Source: Gentiana macrophylla (Eukaryota; Streptophyta; Magnoliopsida; Gentianales; Gentianaceae). Taken from it: 64,000 nt of DNA. Positions 46,704 to 60,400 of the stretch are shown piece after piece. The notes beneath the pieces are model-generated. The model was not told the origin of the DNA. It ran no database searches and worked only from the letters and a program-made list of their open reading frames with translations. The stretch is from contig JAOBSW010000842.1 in NCBI GenBank assembly GCA_026214975.1, forward strand, positions 1 to 64,000. The letters run 5' to 3'. Made by a program: the position numbers and the translations under genes. The stretch's first letter is position 1, and every line of letters starts with the position of its first letter.

Positions 46704-49602
46704 TTTGGTCTTATGATTTAACGATTAGAAAAAATCGATAGTCCAAGCAAGTAACACTGAACATCCCACAGTTCAAGAGTAGTGTCTACTCACACGAACT
46801 GCTAGTTCAAGACTGTTTCCATCTAAGGAAAGTCGAGAATGGGAAAGAATGTTTATACGTGTTAGTCATCTAGACTAAGTAGTTTTAAGGCTAAACCGGA
46901 AAATTAATAAATTGGAAATTAGAGGATAATGAAAGTGATTTGGATCAACATGTCCAATGTATCCTAGCAATTTTCTTGAAAGCTAAAGTTCTTTGGAAGA
47001 ACTAGGTAGCTTTGCATTAAGCGATAAATAAAATAGACAACGGGCGCTTTTTTTGAGATTGACTAGTGGGAGTGATATAAGGAAATGAATCTCGGATTCA
47101 ATTCTTGAGCATCATGCAGAAAATTCATTTTCTGTTTTGGATTCGTTGGAGCGAGCGTATTCATTTTCAATAGGATAATTTGTTTGTCTTATTGCGATGA
47201 ATGTAACGATCGTGTACGAATCCAAGACTTGGACTTTTGTTTGATAAAGTCGGAACCACTAATCATTGTTGAAAAGGTATTAGTAACACATCTTAAAACA
47301 TATAAACGCAAATGGTTTCCGTATTTCGATAAGCGCTTCTTTCTATTCTATTAATTAGTGCATATTCCCTAAAGACAAGATCAAGAGGCGGCTTAGGGTG
47401 ATTCCTATCTCGAGTCAAAGGAACAACTGTCTCAAAGGAACAATGACTAAGTTTCCTTTCAATCAGGAAAGGGTAATAGATTTAAAGAAGTAACATAGCT
47501 TGTTCATAACAACCTTCGAGGTCATATGAAAGGTACAAGCTAGTGGGAGCTTTTGAAGTAGTGACATCTTGTTTGACTACTATTCGAGACTCCGGTAAGT
47601 TTATCAAAAATATTTGGAGGAAATCTCTGATTTCACCAGAGATAGAGTATTCCATACTCGGAAATAGGTTATTGCGTAGTCTTCGGGCTGATGCTCGGCC
47701 TACCTCCCGGTGAAAATGTTTTCACTAAGGGATACACCACAAATTTGCCTTACATAGTTATTGATGTGCTACGATACGCTGCTGAACTCATTTAAGATAT
47801 TGGTTGCAAAATAACGGTTGTATTGAAAAACCGAGAAGTCTACCTAAAAGATGCCTATGCATTTGTGGATAAGGAGTGAATTCGGTTCACCCCACTTCCG
47901 TAAATAGAGGCATTTAGCACCGAGTGCTTGAAGGTAGGACTGGCAATTTTGCGTACACGTTCAGGTCGTGAAATATCTTAATGCATTGAGTAAATGTTGG
48001 TTATTAAACTTGTAAAATCAGAGAATGACGGTAATACTGTCAAACTCGGTCTGATAGAGTCTATAAATAACAACCTTGGATCTTGAAGTATTTGTACTCA
48101 AGATGTTACTAACTGATTTGTTCAGTCCACATCCAACACCGGCAGTTGGTGAAAACACTAATAAAACTACTAAACTAGATCGGTATATCACTCCACTTTG
48201 AACGCAGGTGGGAGTATGGTTTGTCCATTACCCATTCACGAGGACCTTATGGTATATAGGGTAGATTGATGACCTATAGTCCTTCGTGGGTGTATAGGAT
48301 CTGATCATAGAGGTTGGTTTAAAAGCCATAACCACTGTGAATGGAGTATGATACTCCAGTGCATTGAAACTCTTGTAGAACCCACGAGTATCTCGAGGCC
48401 CGAGTGGGAGTAATTGAAACTACACGGAGAAGAGTCGAATGAATAGGAAAGTTTAACTTTCAGCATAAGTCGAGTAATTTAGGGGTGATTCCTAAAAGGT
48501 AGAGAGTTAACCGGACCGTGATCTCTCTTATCACTCGGTCTTGCTTGATTTCGCGTAAAGCGAGAAGTAGGGGTGATTCTTAAGACTTCCTTGCCGAACA
48601 ACGGAATCTGAATTCATTCAGAATAGAAGGGTTTTAGCTAAGAACAAATAATGGATTCGTTAAAGCGCAAGAAAATAGGGGTGATTCCCTAAGACTTTTT
48701 GCGAGACTAACGGTATCTTAATTTATTCAGAAGACCCTTTGGCAGGATGCCTGCCATAGCTTATATCCTTCGGGGATTAAAGCAAACCTCTAGGTCATTT
48801 CAAAGTCATATATTTTAATATGTGGACTTGACCAGAATGTTGATAAGTCTTTTGTAGACTGGGCATCAATATTAGTAAAGTAGTATGTAGATTAGTGTTT
48901 GTGAATGGTAACACTTTGAAGCGATTGGAAACAACATGGGTGTGTTATCGAAGTCAAAGTCGACATGCCATCGGGATTCATTCTAAAGGATTTGATTCGC
49001 TCAAATCCGCAAGAATCGATCATTGGCAATCCCATCCATTCACCTGGTTAAGATATTCTTGCATTTATGCAGCATTCAACGATGTAGTCTACCCTACCTC
49101 TCGGGAATGGTTATCTAAACACGAGGATGAATCTGAAATGGGATGTTTAGTGAATCCTCAAGTATCTTCGGGAGCATGAGGAATAATATGCTAGTATATT
49201 CAGGTGCAAACTAGAATATAAGTGATGACACTAATTCTGACTTTAAGTCAGATTAAGGATGATCGTTAAGACGATTTCGTCCTCGATGTTGAATCAAAGG
49301 CATATTGAAATCGTACCACGGATTAGATGGAAAGCGACATTTCGATCCCAAAGATTGACTCAAGCCGCCAACCTACGATCGATGTGCCAGGTCACATGGT
49401 ATTCGGATTCTAAATGCGTGCCGGGTCGACCGACCTACCTGGCGGCACACTCGGTCGTGCTTGGAAGGATGAATTACTAAGATGCGCTTGGAGAAGTGCA
49501 GATTTGAGGGATACGTCTCACTTGTTTTGAGCAAGTGGGAGAATGTTGTAGATATAGATATAAAAGGGTGTGCTCTAAAACAATTAATCCACTTGCCTTT
49601 CG

Positions 49603-49616
49603 TGCAAGTGGGAGAT
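49603..49616 (+). other. Polypurine tract of element 3
   Basis: TGCAAGTGGGAGAT runs to the LTR start (last base T at 49616). A near-copy GCAAGTGGGAGAATGTTG lies at 49531-49548, about 73 bp upstream, followed by LTR-like bases. Confidence 0.8.
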
Positions 49617-51446
49617 TGTTAGGTGTAGTGCCCGAAAGACAATTATCTAATTGTTTTAAGACAGAATTAATAATTCATCTTATTATATGCATTTATGTTT
49701 GTAATTAAGACACTACTAAAAATCCTAAGTACCTCGTTTATGTAATCACATAACTCAGTGTATGGCTATACACAAGAGGATTGAGTTAGTGAGATGTGCT
49801 TAAAATTAACTTAGTCCGTAGCGTTTATTAAATACGAGTATGGGTCTCATGATTAATTTGCTATTAATGCGCTTGAGAACACTTTAGGTGTGATGGTCTT
49901 ATCGGATTTATCGGTAATAGGGTACCTAGTGGGGCATTTATATATGATGATAATCATATAGAAATTTGGACCGATTTGATTTGAGTTCTCGATATAATTC
50001 CGTAATCGAGAAGTTTTATCGAATCACAAGATGATCATATATGGATTAATCTTAATCTGAGGTGATCCTGCAGGCACGCTTAGACTAGGGTAGTGTTTGA
50101 TGTGTTAGTAAGGATCACTTGAAGTATGTGGTCCAACACTTCTCGTTGGCTCTATTGCGGGATGAGTGAGTAGTCCGTGCTATCACGAGATATGGAAACC
50201 ATTCCTTCCTCGGGAAGTAGACAGACGATTCCCTTATTTGTTGACCCTAGAAAGCGATCGATCGGCCGAGTTCATATTATATTGAATATGAACTAATTGA
50301 TCACTAGGGGTTAATGGTAAATAAGGATAATATGTTTCGAGAAGGGTTTACGGAAATATCCCGAATCGAAATGAGCGATCTATGGAGGATTTATCCGTAT
50401 GTAATGATTATATCGGTGGGCGCTTTCGACTCATAAATTGAGTGTAAGTTATCTATATTCGATAGAGTTCGATTTCGGGTTTATGGTGGTGTAATCCCGG
50501 AATTAACGGAGTTGGATATAATTATTACATCGGATGAGTAATTTTTATTCGATTTATTGTAGCTACTGGATTATGGGTCCATGGTCCCGACGTGGCTCCT
50601 AATATAGCATATAGGTTTCTCGTCGTTGCACCTCAATTATAATTAAATAGTTGGATTGGACTATTTAATTGATATGTGGATTAATTGTTTAGTTGGACTA
50701 AATAATTAAATACACGGAAAAGACATTTTTCGTGGACTCGGCCCAAATTGGTGTGTTGACCTTTTGACCTAATTGGTCAAATATAGAAATATGCGCATGA
50801 CTTATTTGACTAAGTGTTGGGGCGCATATTTGCATTAATATATTATTAAGAAATTAGTTTTCTTGGATAATTATTTAATGTGTGATTTATCTTTTATTTG
50901 TTAAATGATAATTCAAGAAATATTAGATAATAATATGATTTATCCTAATTTGTTTGGGATAATTATTTTATTTATCTTTTATTTGGAAAAAGGATTAATG
51001 TAATAATTATCTCTTAATTATTTATTCCTTGGAGGTTAAGTTTTACTCTCCTATATAAAGAGAGTTCTTCCAAGCCTTTTAAAAACACACTATTCATGTC
51101 ACTATTCACAAGAGAAATTGGCTGAAAATTTCAGCCTCTATTCTTAGGGTTCGAGTTGGAATAATCTTGGGATTATTCGGTAGCATATCAAGGAGGTCGG
51201 CGGCGGGAAACACCATCCACCTGGTGTTCTTTGGGAGACACACGTTGGAAGGCGTGGCTTCTCAAATACGTGTTCTTGGAGATCTATCGTTCTTGGAGTT
51301 AAGCACCATAAAAAGGTAGGCTCCCAAACCCCCTTGTAGTTTAGATCTTAAATTTATGTTCTTTGTTTCGTTTAGATCTAGATCCGATGCCTTCCGCTGC
51401 GTAATCGGGTCAATCCATGATTGATCCGACGATATTACATCTAACA
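49617..51446 (+). repeat. Right LTR of element 3
   Basis: The intact 1830-bp LTR, TGTTAGGTGTAGTGCCC to CATCTAACA, followed by the GAGTT target duplication (51447-51451). It gives the reference sequence for reading the nested insertions in the left LTR. Differences from the left LTR concentrate at CAG, CTG and CCG sites. Confidence 0.95.
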
Positions 51447-54400
51447 GAGTTTACTCAAAATGGGGTTTACAACTTTTTGTATATAATTATAATAGAGTTT
51501 ACTCAAAACGGGGGTTTATAACTTTTTGTAAATAATTGTATTGTAGAGTTTACTCAAAAAGGGTTTTACAACTTTTTGAATATTATTGTATTAGAGTTTA
51601 CTCAAAACGGGGGTTTACAACTTTTTGTATATAATTCTATAGTAGAGTTTACTCAAAACAGGGGTTTACAACTTTTTGTATATAATTATAGTAGAGTTCA
51701 CTCAAACGGAGGTTTTAAACTTTTTGTAAATAATTATATAGTAGAGTTTGCTCAAAAGGGGGGTTTACAACTTTTTGAATATAATTGTATAGTACAGTTT
51801 ACTCAAAACGGGGGTTTACAACTTTTTGTCTATAATTGTATTATAGATTTTAATCAAAACAGGGGTTTACAACTTTTTGTATATAAATGTATCGTAGCGT
51901 TTACTCAAAACGGGGGTTTATAACTTTTTGTATACTATTGTATTAGAGTTAACTAAAAATGGGGGTTAACAACATTTTCTATATAATTATAGTAGAGTTT
52001 ACTCAAAGTAGGGGGTTTACAACTTTTAGTAAATAATTGTATTGTAGAGTTTACTCAAAATGGGGGTTTACTTCTTTTTATGTATTATTGAATTAGAGTT
52101 TACTCAAAACGGTGGTTTACAACTTTTTGTATATAATTGTATAGTAGAGTTTACTCAAAACAGGGGTTTACAACTTCTTCTATATAATGGTATAGTAGAG
52201 TATACTCAAAATAGGGGTTTACAACTTTTTGTACAAGAAAACGGGGGTTTACAACTTTTTGTATATAATTGTATAGTAGAGTTTACTCAAAACGGGGGTT
52301 TACAACTTTTTGTATATAATTATAGTAGAGTTTACTCAAAACACGGGTTTATAACTTTTTGTAAATAATTATATTGTAGAGTTTACTCAATAAGGGGTTT
52401 ACAACTTTTTGAATATTATTGTATTAGAGTTTACTCAAAATGGGGGTTTACAACTTGTTGTATATAATTGCATAGTAGAGTTTACTCAAAACAGGGGTTT
52501 ACAACTTTTTGTATATAATTATAGTAGAGTTCACTCAAAACGGAGGTTTAAAACTTTTTGTAAATAATTGTATAGTAGAGTTTGCTCAAAAGGGGGGTTT
52601 ACAACTTTTTGTATATAATTGTATAGTAGAGTATACTCAAAACGGGAGTTTACAACTTTTTGTATATTATTGTATTATAGTTTACTCAAAATGGGGGTTA
52701 ATAAATTTTTGTATATAATTATAGTAAAGTTCACTCAAAACGGAGGTTTAAAGCATTTTGTATGTAATTGTATAGTAGAGTTTACTCAAAATTAGGTTTT
52801 ACAACTTTTTGTTTATTTTTGTATTAGTGTTTACTCAAAACGGGGGTTTAAAACTTTTTGTATATAAATATAGTAGAGTTCACTCAAAACAGAGGTATTT
52901 TCTAAATAATTATATAGTAGAGTTTACTCAAAACGGGGATTTAGAACATATTGTATATTATTGTATTATAGTTTACTCAAAACGTGGGTTAACAACTTGA
53001 ATATAATTATAGTAGAGTTCACTCAAAATGGGGGTTTACAACTTTTTGTATATAATTATAGTAGAGTTTACTCAAAATGGGGGTTTATAACTTTTTATAT
53101 ATTATTGTACTCAAAACGGGGGTTTACAACTTTTTGTATAAAATTATAGTAGAGTTCACTCAAAATGGGGCTTTACAACTTTTTGTATACAATTGTATCG
53201 TAGAGTTTACTCAAAACGGGGGTTTATAAATTTTTGTATATAACTGTATAGTAGAGTTACTCAAAACAAGGGTTTACAACTTTTTGTATATTATTGAATT
53301 AGAGTTCACTCAAAACGGGGGTTTACAACTTTTTTTTTATATAATTATAGTACAGTTTACTTAAAACGGGGGTTTACAACATTTTGTAAATAATTGTATA
53401 GTAGAGTTTACTCAAAACGGGGGTTTACAACTTTTTGTATATTATTGTATTAGAGTTTACTCAAAACCGGGGTTTACAACTTTTTGTATATAATTGTATT
53501 TTAGATTTTACTCCAAATGGGGGTTTACAACTTTTTGTATATAATTGTATAGTAGAGTTTACTCAAAATAGGGGTTTACAACTTTTTGTAAATTATTGTA
53601 TTAGAGTTTACTCAAAACAGGGGTTTACCACTTTTTGTATAGAAATGTATAGTACTGTTTACTCAAAAAGGGGGTTTACAACTTTTTGTACAATAAAACG
53701 GGGATTTACAACTTTTTGTATATAATTGTATAGCAGAGTTTACTCAAAATGGTGGTTTATAACTTTTTGTGTATAATTGTATAGTCGAGTTTACTCAAAA
53801 TGGGGGTTTACAACTTTTTGTATATTATTGAATTAGAGTTCACTCAAAACAGGGGTTTACAACTTTTTGTATATAATTATAGTACAGTTTACTTAAAATG
53901 GGGGTTTACAGCTTTTTGTAAATAATTGTATAGTAGAGTTTACTCAAAATGGGGGTTTACAACTTTTTGTAAATAATTGTGTAGTAGAGTTCACTCAAAA
54001 CGGGGTTTTACAACTTTTGTATACTATTGTATTAGGTTTTACAACTTTTTGTATATAATTGTATTGTAGAGTATTAAAGTTTACAACTTTTGTATATTAT
54101 AGTATTAGAGTTTACTAAAAATGGGGGTTTACAAGTTTTGTATTTAATTGTATCAAAAATAGGAGTTTACAACTTTTTGTTAATAAAGTAGAGTTTACTG
54201 TTAATAATTGTATAGAGAGTTTACTCAAAATAGGGTTAACAACTTTTTGTATATTGTTGTATTAAAGTTTACTCAATGGGGTTTACAACTTTTTGTACAA
54301 TAAAATAGGAGTTTACTCAAATTTTCTATATAATTGTATAGTAGAGTTTTACTCTTTTCTATACGGGGTTTAGTAGAGTTTTGTATTTTGTATATTATTG

Positions 54401-57400
54401 TATTAGAGTTCACTCAAAACGGGGGTTAACAACTTTTTGTATATAATTATAGTAGAGTTCACTCAAAAATGGAGGTTTAAAACTTTTTGTAGATAATTAT
54501 AGTAGAGTATGGTGGTTTACAACTTTCTGTAGTATAGTTCACTCGAAACAGAGGTTTACAACTTTTTGTATATAATTGTATATAAGAGTTTCCTCAAAAC
54601 GGAGGTTTACAACTTTTTGTAAATAATTGTATAGTAGAGTTTACTCAAAATGGGGGTTTACAACTTTTTGTATACTATTGTATTAGAGTTTACTGAAAAC
54701 GGGGGTTAACAACTTTTTGTATATAATTATAGTAGAGTTTAGTCAAAACAGGGGTTTACAACTTTTTGTATATAATTGTATAGTAGAGTTTACTAAAAAC
54801 GGGGGTTTATATCTTTTTATACAATAAAACGGGGGTTAACAACTTTGTGTATATAATTGTATACTAGAGTTTACTCAAAATAGGGGTTTACAACTTTTTG
54901 TATATTATTGTACTCAAAATGGGGGTTTACAACTTTTTGTATAAAATTATAGTAGAGTTCACTCAAAACGGGGCTTTACAACTCTTTGTATATAATTGTA
55001 TCGTAGAGTTTATTAAAAACGGGGGTTTATAACTTTTTGTATATAATTGTATAGTAGAGTTTACTCAAAACAGAGGTTTACAACTTTTTGTATATTATTG
55101 AATTAGAGTTCACTCAAAACGGGGGTTTACAACTTTTTGTATATAATTATAGTCTGATTTACTTAAAGCGGGGTGTACAACTTTTGTAAATAATTGTATA
55201 GTAGAGTTTACTCAAAACAGGGTTTACAACTTTTTGTATATTATTGTATTAGAGTTTACTCAAAACGGGGGTTTACAACTTTTTGTATATAATTGTATTG
55301 TAGATTTTACTCAAAATAGGGGTTTACAACTTTTTGTATATAATTGTATAGTAGAGTTTACTCAAAATGGGGGTTTACAACTTTTTGTATATAAATGTAT
55401 TATAGAGTTTACTCAAAACGGGGTTTTACAACTTTTTCTATATTATTGTATTAGAGTTTACTAAAAATGGGGGTTTACAAGTTTTGTATATAATTTTTGT
55501 AGAGTTTACTCAAAACGGGGGTTTACAACTTTTTGTTAATAATTGTATAGTAGAGTTTACTCAAAATGGGGGTTTACAACTTTTTGTATATTATTGTATT
55601 AGAGTTTACTCAATACTGGGGTTTACATCTTTTTGTATATAATTGTATAGTAGAGTTTACTCAAATCGAGGGGTTTACAACTTTTGGTATAATAAACCGG
55701 GGTTTACAACTTTAGTAGAGTTTACTCAAAACGGGGGTTTACAACTTTTTGTATATTATTGTATTAGAGTTCACTCAAAACGGGGGTTTACAACTTTTTG
55801 TATATTATTGTATTAGAGTTTACTCAAAACTGGGGTTTTTAACTTTTTGTATATAATAATAGTAAAGTTTACTCCAAATGGGGGTTTAAAACTTTTTGTA
55901 AATAATTGTATAGTAGAGTTTACTTAAAATGGGGATTATCACCACTTTCTATATAATTGTAAAGTAGAGTTTACACAAAACAGGGGTGTACAACTTTTTG
56001 TATATGTATAGAAGAGTTTACTCAAAACGGGGTTTACAACTTCTTGTATATTATTGTATTAGAGTTCACTCAAAACGGTGGTTTACAAATTTTTGTATAT
56101 AATTATAGTAGAGTTTACTCAAAACGGGGGTTTACAACTTTTTGTAAATAATTGCATAGTAGAGTTTACTCAAAATGGGGGTTTACAACTTTTTGTATAT
56201 TATTGTATTAGAGTTTACTCAAAACGGGGGTATACAACTTTTTGTATATAATTGTATTGTAGATTTTACTCAAAACGGGGGTTTACTACTTTTTGTATAC
56301 TATTGTATTAGAGTTTACTAAAAATGGGGGTTAACTACTTTTTCTATATAATTATAGTAGAGTTTACTCAAAACAAGGGTTTACAACTTTTAGTAAATAA
56401 TTGTATAGTAGAGTTTACTCAAAGCGGGGTTTACTTCTTTTTATGTATTATTGTATTAGAGTTTACTCAAAACGGGGGTTTACAACTTTTTGTATATAAT
56501 TGTATAGTAGAGTTTACTCAAAACAGGTGTTTACAACTTTTTGTATATAATGGTATAGTAGAGTTTACTCAAAATGGGGGTTTACAACTTTTTGTATATA
56601 ATTATAGTAGAGTTCACTCAAACGGAGGTTGTAAACTTTTTGTAAATAATTATATAGTAGAGTTTGCTCAAAAGGGGGGTTTACAACTTTTCGAATATAA
56701 TTGTATAGTAGAGTTACTCAAAATAGGGGTTTCCAACTTTTTCTATATAATTGTATATTATAGTTTACTCAAAACGGGGGTTTACAACTTTTTGTATATA
56801 ATTATAGTAGAGTTTACTCAAAATGGGGTTTACAACTTTTTTTTATATAATTGTATAGTAGAGTTTACTCAAAACAGGGGTTTACAACTTTTTGTATATA
56901 ATTGTATAGTAGAGTTAACTCAAACGGGTGTTTACAACTTTTTGTATATAATTGTATTAGAGTTTACTCAAAACGGGGGTTTACAACTTTTTGTATATAA
57001 TTATAGTAGAGTTCACTCAAAATGGAGGTTTACAACTTTTTGTATATAATTATAGTAGAGTTTACTCAAAACGGGGGTTTGCAACTTACAACTTTTTGTA
57101 CATAATTGTATAGTAGAGTTTACTCAAAACGGTGATTTACAACTTTTTGTATATTATTGTAAAAGAGTTTACTCAAAATGGGGGTTTACTACTTTTTGTA
57201 TATAATGTATAGTAGAGTTTATTCAAAATGGGGGTTTACAACTTTTTGTATATAATTATAGTAGAGTTTACTCAAAACGGGGTTTTATAACTTTTTGTAA
57301 ATAATTGTATTGTAGAGTTTACTCAAAAAGGGGTTTACAACTTTTTGTATATTATTGTATTTGAGTTTACTCAAAACGGGGGTTTACAACTTTTTGTAAA

Positions 57401-60400
57401 TAATTGTATAATAGAGTTTACTCAAAACGGGGGCTTACTTTTTTTGTGTATTATTGTATTAAAGTTTACTCAAAATGGGGGTTTACAACTTTTTGTATAT
57501 AATTGTATAGTAGATTTTACTCAAAACAGGGGTTTACAACTTTTTGTATATAATGGTATAGTAGAGTTTACTCAAAATGGGGGTTTACAACTTTTTGTAC
57601 AATAAAACGGGGGTTTACAACTTTTTGTATATAATTGTATAATAGAGTTTACTCAAAATGGGGGTTTACAACTTTTTGTATATAATTATAGTAGAGTTTA
57701 CTCAAAACGGGGGTTTATAAATTTTTGTAAATAATTGTATTGTAGAGTTTACTCAAAAAGGGGTTTACAACTTTTTGAATATTATTGTGTAGTAGAGTTT
57801 AGTCAAAACGGGGGTTTACAAATTTTTGTATATAATTGTATAGTAGAGTTTACTCAAAACAGGGGATTTACAACTTTTTGTATATAATTATAGTAAAGTT
57901 CACTCAAAACAGAGGTTTAAAACTTTTTGTAAATAATTGTATAGTACAGTTTGCTCAAAAGGGGGGTTTAAAACTTTTTGTATATAATTATATAGTAGAG
58001 TTTACTCAAAACGGGGGTTTACAACTTTTTGTTTATTATTGTATTATAGTTTACTCAAAATAGGGGTTAATAAATTTTTGTATATAATTATAGAGAGTTC
58101 ACTCAAAACGGAGGTTTAAATCATTTTGTATATAATTGTATAGTAGTGTTTACTCAAAACGGGGGTTTAAAACTTTTTGTATATAAATATAGTAGAGTTC
58201 ACTCAAAACAGAGGTATTTTCTTAATAATTGTATAGTAGAGTTTACTCAAAACTGGGATTTAGAATATTTTGTATATTATTGTATTATAGTTTACTCAAA
58301 ACGTGGGTTAACAACTTTTTGTATATAATTATAGTAGAGTTAACTCAAAATGGAGGTTTACAACTTTTTGTATATAATTATAGTAAAGTTTACTCAAAAC
58401 GGGGGTTTACAACTTTTAGTACATAATTGTATAGTAGAGTTTACTCAAAACGGGGGTTTACAACTTTTTTGTATATTATTGTATTAGAGTTTACTCAAAA
58501 TAGGGGTTTACAACTTTTTTTATATAATTGTATAGTAGTGTTTACTCAAAACAGGGGTTTACAAATTTTTGTTAATAATTGTATAGTAGAGTTTACTCAA
58601 AATGGGGGTTAACAACTTTTTGTATATTGTTGTATTAAAGTTTACTCAATACAGGGGTTTACAACTTTTTGTATATAATTGTATAGTAGAGTTTACTCAA
58701 AATGGGGGTTTACAACTTTTGGTACAATAAAACGGGGTTTACAACTTTTTCTATATAATTGTATAGTAGAGTTTACTCAAAACGGGGGTTTACAACTTTT
58801 TGTATATTATTGTATTAGAGTTCACTCAAAACGGGGGTTAACAACTTTTTGTATATAATTATAGTAGAGTTCACTCAAAAATGGAGGTTTAAAACTTTTT
58901 GTAGATAATTATATTAGAGTTTACTCAAAATGGTGGTTTACAACTTTCTGTAGTATAGTTCACTCGAAACAGAGGTTTACAACTTTTTGTATATAATTGT
59001 ATAGAAGAGTTTCCTCAAAACGGAGGTTTATAGCTTTTTGTAAATAATTGTATAGTAGAGTTTACTCAAAATGGGGGTTTACAACTTTTTGTATACTATT
59101 GTATTAGAGTTTACTGGAAACGAGGGTTAACAACTTTTTGTATATAATTATAGTAGAGTTTACTCAAAACCGGGGTTTACAACTTTTTGTATATAATTGT
59201 ATAGTAGAGTTTACTAAAAACGGGGGTTTATATCTTTTTGTACAATAAAACGGGGGTTTACAACTTTGTGTATATAATTGTATACTAGAGCTTACTCAAA
59301 ATGGGGGTTTACAACTTTTTGTATATTATTGTACTCAAAATGGGGGTTTACAACTTTTTGTATAAAATTATAGTAGAGTTCACTCAAAACGGGGCTTTAC
59401 AACTTTTTGTATATAATTGTATCGTAGAGTTTACTCAAAACGGGGGTTTATAACTTTTTGTATATAATTGTATAGTAGAGTTTACTCAAAACAGAGGTTT
59501 ACAACTTTTTGTATATTATTGAATTAGAGTTCACTCAAAACGGGGGTTTACAACTTTTTGTATATAAATAGTATAGTTTACTTAAAACGGGGGTGTACAA
59601 CTTTTTGTAAATAATTGTATAGTAGAGTTTACTCAAAAAGGGGGTTTACAACTTTTTGTATATTATTGTATTAGAGTTTACTCAAAACGGGGGTTTACAA
59701 CTTTTGTATATAATTGTATTGTAGATTTTACTCAAAATGGGGGTTTACAACTTTTTGTATATAATTGTATAGTAGAGTTTACTCAAAACGGGGGTTTACA
59801 ACTTTTTGTATATAATTGTATAGTAGAGTTTACTCAAAACAAGGGGTTTACAACTTTTTGTATATAATTATAGTAGAGTTCACTCAAAACGGAGGTTTAA
59901 AACTTTTTGTAAATAATTGTACAGTAGAGTTTGCTCAAAAGGGGGGTTTACAACTTTTTGTATATAATTGTATAGTAGAGTTTACTCAAAACGGGGGTTT
60001 ACAACTTTTTGTATATTATTGTATTATAGTTTACTCAAAATGGGGGTTAATAAATTTTTGTATATAATTATAGAGAGTTCACTCAAAACGGAGGTTTATT
60101 TTTGTATTAGAGTTTACTCAAAACGGGGGTTTAAAACTTTTTGTATATAAATATAGTAGAATTCACTCAAAACAGAGGTATTTTCTAAATAATTGTATAG
60201 TAGAGTTTACTCAAAACGGGGATTTAGAACATATTGTATATTATTGTATTATAGTTTACTCAAAACGTGGGTTAACAACTTGAATATAATTATAGTAGAG
60301 TTCACTCAAAATGGGGGTTTACAACTTTTTGTATATAATTATAGTAGAGTTTACTCAAAATGGGGTTTATAACTTTTTGTATATAATTGTATCATAGAGT

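Larger units (their letters stand above)
43966..49602 (+). other. Interior of element 3: non-coding, built of repeated modules
   Basis: No gag, protease, RT, RNase H or integrase motif is recognisable, and the longest open frame is about 94 codons (48895-49179) with no known domain. The stretch holds three diverged modules spaced about 185 bp apart (44239-44745, each with ACCGTTGAAACGA and a GACGATC- or GGTCGATC-like part). It also has a palindrome AAACCCTAGTTAGGGTTT at 44758-44775, four 43-bp modules at 46341-46703, and three GGGGTGATTC modules at about 48480, 48568 and 48677. The sequence may be transcribed but does not look translated. Confidence 0.7.
24822..51446 (+). mobile_element. Element 3: large LTR element without recognisable gag/pol, with two nested insertions
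   Basis: The outer ends TGTTAGGTGTAGTGCCC and GATATTACATCTAACA are flanked by GAGTT duplications. The right LTR is whole (49617-51446, 1830 bp). The left LTR is split into 24822-25239, 39056-39918 and 43408-43951 by element 4 and insert 5. A near-consensus initiator-Met PBS follows the left LTR and an AAGTGGGAGATT polypurine tract precedes the right one, so the element is on the plus strand. Without the insertions it is about 9.3 kb. The 5.7-kb interior has no gag, protease, RT or integrase motif that I can find, so it resembles a LARD-type derivative. A very decayed copia element cannot be excluded. Confidence 0.9.

Noticed and set aside
48895..49179. Open frame of 94 codons near the end of element 3 as a copia RNase H remnant
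   Set aside because: No RNase H motif is present and the neighbouring sequence is broken into modules in all frames.
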